NCBI GenBank assembly: GCA_016935765.1
Contig: JAFGQG010000066.1
Location: 16,130-80,129, forward strand
Length of the DNA stretch: 64,000 bases
Origin: a bacterium
Lineage (GTDB): Bacteria; UBP14; UBA6098; JAFGQG01
Direction of reading: 5' to 3'
The translations under genes and the position numbers were made by a program. Every line of letters starts with the position of its first letter. Within the stretch, counting starts at the first letter, position 1. Shown one piece after another: positions 61,252-64,000 of the stretch. The notes under the pieces were generated by a model. It made no database searches and was not told the origin of the DNA. It was given only the letters and a program-made list of their open reading frames with translations.

Positions 61252-61475
61252 GATTGTTTTGGCATTTAATAAAAAATCAATTTTTCTCATTGCCTTAAAT
61301 AAAAAATAATACAATTTCAAATCTGCACAACTGTTTTTTTTTCTGTTTCTGTTATTTTTATTGGCTATCTGCAATGGTTTTGTTTTTTTTCCCCTCTTTT
61401 TACCATCTGTTGTTTGTTTCCTTGGGGGGGGGGAGTGGTCAATAATCATTAGCCAACAGTCAATTTTCATTTTCC
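61252..61475. other. Spacer between the two VWA genes with a 10-base G tract and CAGA-type repeats
   Basis: The 224 bases contain a run of ten G (61424-61433, ten C on the coding strand) and purine-rich low-complexity sequence with AACAGA, AACAACAGATGG and similar units on the minus strand. Although the frame of the 58600 gene stays open through it up to an ATG overlapping the upstream stop, the translation (runs of Lys, Asn, Pro) has no family character and would bury the signal peptide. A homopolymer of this length is prone to slippage. Confidence 0.55.
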
Positions 61476-64000
61476 TCATCTAACCACTGTCACCGAACCA
61501 TTACAAACCACCTTCCCATCTATTTTAATAATATAAATATACACTCCTTGTTTCACTGGCTTTCCAGAATTATCGGTTCCGTTCCAGGTATATGCGATCA
61601 TTTCGGTCTCAGCTTTTGGTGGTAAATTAGTGATATAAACCTGGTTGCCTTCCAAATTATAAATACCCAATTCCGCTTCTTCAAAGTACATTCCCGGGTA
61701 ACTGAATTCAGTTACAGGATTGAACCTGTCACCATTTGGGGTAAAAGGATTCGGGATCGCATGGCATTCTTCCTTCGGTGCTATCAAGATGGTCCAGGTG
61801 GAATCAGCGCAGTTTGGGAAGCAGTAATCGGGTGTATCGCAGAACCGTAAAGCAACAGTTATCGTGTCTCCTTGCGGGAAGGCAATACCTGCGGCTTCTG
61901 AACTGAATGACAAGAGTCCCTGGGTGATGTTCCAATCAAAGTACGGGATCCTGAAGATATGACCTCCGACGGTTAATATAAGCGAATCCAGGTTTACCCC
62001 ACTATACAAATCTTCCACCGAAATCAAAATTTCAGGTTTGATTTTGCTAATTGAACCATTGCCCGGTTCCAGGAATTCCGCGACAGGAGGGGAGAGGTCA
62101 ATCAAGAACGTCAAAATATCGCTGTTTTCGAGCGTGTTACCTCGAACATCGGCAGCATTCGTTACCTCAGCGACAATAATTTCACCGTCCTCCCAGAAGC
62201 CCGGTGGAGGGGAGAAAATCACCGAATCACTCCTGAAATCGAGATATGGGGAATCAAAAGTATATTCTATGCCATTGATTTCTATATAGATAGAGTCAGG
62301 AATAACATCGAGGTCAGCGGCGAGGAGAAAGATTATTTCCTGGTCGTCGCAGGCGGAGTGAGCATTGTTCACGGGGACTAAACTCGAAGCCTGGAGTCCA
62401 GCAGCGCTTATTTCGAATTCCCAGCAGAAGGAGCTGCAATTCGGTTCACAATAATCCATATCGGGATCGTCACATACGCTATACAGGCAGATCTCGACTA
62501 TATCACCTCGGTTGAAAACAATCCCATGGAATTCCAGGATGTCACCGTTCCATTGAAGTGAATAACCCGATTGGATATCGCCGTTTATTGTTACGGTGGA
62601 ATGAACCGGGTCGGTCAGTATCGTATCCACTCCTGCAGGAGAATCAAGCACAGTGATGTGTGGTGTGAGAATAGTGCCCTCATAAATATCGCTTTCAGAG
62701 GGAAAGGGATCCATGAATACTGGGGGTTCTGAATCGACGATGAAATAACATGATGGCAATTCCGCTGTGCAGCCATTCACGTCCACAGCATTGTTCAGAA
62801 TAATATGAACTGTATCGTAATGTTCCCACGAAACTGATGGTGAAAAGATAATGGTATCCCCATCGAGCCAGGTAATCTCCGGGGAATCAAAACCATATTC
62901 AGTTCCGCCGACATTTAGTACTGCGCTATCTCTAATTATTTCCGCGCCTCGGGTTTGAATTGCGATCACGACGCTTTGGTCTTCACATGTGGTTACTCCA
63001 CCGCATATAGATGGAATCACATACTCAGCAATCGGTGGGCATGAACTTTGAAAGGAATCAGCAGCGTTGCCGTAACTGTCAACTTCCACGTAGATTGGCA
63101 AAATCCCGGCGCAATTGTTCGTTGAATAGTAAGCGAGTGTATAGCAGCAGGTATCCTTAGCGATAGCTGCTGTAATGCTGTCGACGATATCATCGAAGGG
63201 GTCGTACAGGTGGAACCATGTGCCTCCTGTGGCTGGACCTAACTCGTAATATCCTTCGTAGTAGGCTGCTGAGCCGCTGCCCAGGAAAGAACCGGAGTGT
63301 GGTGTCACGGGCATGACCCTGATGCCATAGACGTTCATCGAATCTATGATCGTCTCCAGCGCTTCCGGTGAATAATCCAGAGCGGGATGACATAGGTAGC
63401 GGTTGACTTCAGGTCTCTCGTCGGTAAACAGGAGGAATATTTTCTTTACTTCGGGTCGGAAATCAAGCTGGTGGGCGGCGTATAAAAGCGCGCCGTAAGG
63501 GTCCTCAGTGCTCGAGCCCTCCGTGAAATATTCGGAAGCTTCAAACAGGCATGAGAACTGCGCAGAGTCGGTCGACCAGTAATCAGCGCCGTTCGAATCG
63601 TATGTGCAGGCGGATTCGAAATCGGTGCGAACCACATTCCTGATACCCGCAAGCTCCGCGTTGCAGCCGTCGAACATTACCATCGCGATGCGAAAATTGA
63701 CGTTCGAAAGTCCCGCAACAAATTCGGGGATCTTGGCGCGAAGACTGTCAACGTGAATGTCCATGCTGCGGCTTATATCCAGCAATAAGACTATATCCGC
63801 ATCTATAATACATTCAGTTATAAGCTCAACGCTGGAATTTGGTATGAGAGAACCGTTCTCCCAAAGATGAAAAAGCCCCGGAGATAAGGCGGGAACGTAA
63901 CCGAGTGAATCCTCTACGCAAACTTCAACATTCATTAAAGAGCATTGAGTGGTGTATATATCACCAAATTCAACCCATGTCTCCTGGGCGTGAATAGGAA
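61476..64000 (-). CDS. Secreted VWA protein, N-terminus cut by the right window edge
   Basis: The frame is open to 64000; an ATG at 63935 is internal, because the 21 codons before it read IHAQETWVEFGDIYTTQC, the end of a signal peptide (HAQ cleavage) and a strand aligned with VNDIYTEPC of the next gene. At least 840 residues are in view. VWA metal site: DIVLLLDISRSMD. Ig-like modules follow in the same order as its paralogue: TTCEDQSVVIAIQ, the cysteine-bearing CDDPDMDYCEPNCSSFCW, HSACDDQEIIFLL, and SPPVAEFLEPGNGSI. The end is a gliding-type sorting domain (AIPNPFTPNGDRFNPVTEF to NGSVTVVR). Likely cell-surface. Its stop overlaps an ATG of the open frame of the next gene by four bases. Confidence 0.85.
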   Translation of the reverse strand, partial: PIHAQETWVEFGDIYTTQCSLMNVEVCVEDSLGYVPALSPGLFHLWENGSLIPNSSVELITECIIDADIVLLLDISRSMDIHVDSLRAKIPEFVAGLSNVNFRIAMVMFDGCNAELAGIRNVVRTDFESACTYDSNGADYWSTDSAQFSCLFEASEYFTEGSSTEDPYGALLYAAHQLDFRPEVKKIFLLFTDERPEVNRYLCHPALDYSPEALETIIDSMNVYGIRVMPVTPHSGSFLGSGSAAYYEGYYELGPATGGTWFHLYDPFDDIVDSITAAIAKDTCCYTLAYYSTNNCAGILPIYVEVDSYGNAADSFQSSCPPIAEYVIPSICGGVTTCEDQSVVIAIQTRGAEIIRDSAVLNVGGTEYGFDSPEITWLDGDTIIFSPSVSWEHYDTVHIILNNAVDVNGCTAELPSCYFIVDSEPPVFMDPFPSESDIYEGTILTPHITVLDSPAGVDTILTDPVHSTVTINGDIQSGYSLQWNGDILEFHGIVFNRGDIVEICLYSVCDDPDMDYCEPNCSSFCWEFEISAAGLQASSLVPVNNAHSACDDQEIIFLLAADLDVIPDSIYIEINGIEYTFDSPYLDFRSDSVIFSPPPGFWEDGEIIVAEVTNAADVRGNTLENSDILTFLIDLSPPVAEFLEPGNGSISKIKPEILISVEDLYSGVNLDSLILTVGGHIFRIPYFDWNITQGLLSFSSEAAGIAFPQGDTITVALRFCDTPDYCFPNCADSTWTILIAPKEECHAIPNPFTPNGDRFNPVTEFSYPGMYFEEAELGIYNLEGNQVYITNLPPKAETEMIAYTWNGTDNSGKPVKQGVYIYIIKIDGKVVCNGSVTVVR

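Noticed and set aside
61252..61479. N-terminal extension of the VWA gene to an ATG overlapping the upstream stop
   Set aside because: The translated spacer is low-complexity (Lys/Asn/Pro) and would bury a clear signal peptide; starts at 61251 or 61290 are more likely.

Overview
The window is A+T-rich chromosomal DNA from a Gram-negative (diderm), probably anaerobic bacterium of the Fibrobacterota-Chlorobiota-Bacteroidota (FCB) neighbourhood or one of the uncultured candidate phyla around it. Signs of this are secreted proteins ending in Type IX-like (FlgD-fold or gliding-type) sorting domains, a PorV-like barrel, two GWxTD proteins, a C25 (gingipain-type) protein, lipoproteins, RlpA and OmpA modules. 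Anaerobic traits include a Thermotoga-type ferredoxin, the PyrDB/PyrK dihydroorotate dehydrogenase, HemW, and a membrane polyferredoxin. I cannot name the phylum from sequence alone. There is no rRNA, tRNA, CRISPR array, prophage or intact insertion sequence that I can see.

Layout. 1-5283 (minus strand): a secreted protein cut by the left edge, two lipoproteins, rpsT (UUG start), and a ytfJ/DUF2953 pair. 5391-8873 (plus): a large C25-type secreted protein. 9018-19796 (plus): a long colinear run of ferredoxin, dnaG, rpoD, citD-like, citE, glyA, an unknown gene, ugd, a UbiA-type prenyltransferase, a DUF362 protein and a polyprenyl-phosphate mannosyltransferase-like gene. It joins replication and transcription genes to one-carbon metabolism and surface glycan precursors. 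19816-20438 (minus): DUF1858 and OsmC. 20782-23216 (plus): an outer-membrane barrel with a strong promoter and terminator, then hemW.

23274-40466 (minus): a 1447-residue Ig-repeat surface protein, a PorV-like/CARDB/OmpA fusion, then a tightly packed gene string running glnA, two GWxTD genes, an acidic TPR protein, dusB, pyrK, pyrD, rlpA. 40727-44511 (plus): a 35-residue membrane peptide, a sodium:solute symporter, a lone EutN/CcmL microcompartment vertex protein, a PiT phosphate transporter and its DUF47 partner. 44523-49448 (minus): a MetS-like mini-protein and three secreted proteins that share shuffled thioredoxin and sorting domains. 49529-50811 (minus): HU, a 50-residue CXXC membrane protein and a polyferredoxin. 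51006-58109 (minus): an MltD-like transglycosylase with seven LysM repeats, yifB/comM, secF and secD. 58600-64000 (minus): two paralogous VWA/Ig surface proteins, the second cut by the right edge.

Several genes are too short or open-ended for a simple ORF list and were read directly: the two edge-truncated genes (1-1261 and 61476-64000) and three mini-proteins (40727-40834, 44523-44666, 50379-50531). The best candidates for something undescribed are the PorV-barrel/OmpA fusion, the HU/CXXC/polyferredoxin operon, the lone EutN between two transporters, the citD-like protein with a displaced attachment serine, and the disordered TPR protein with repeated short motifs.
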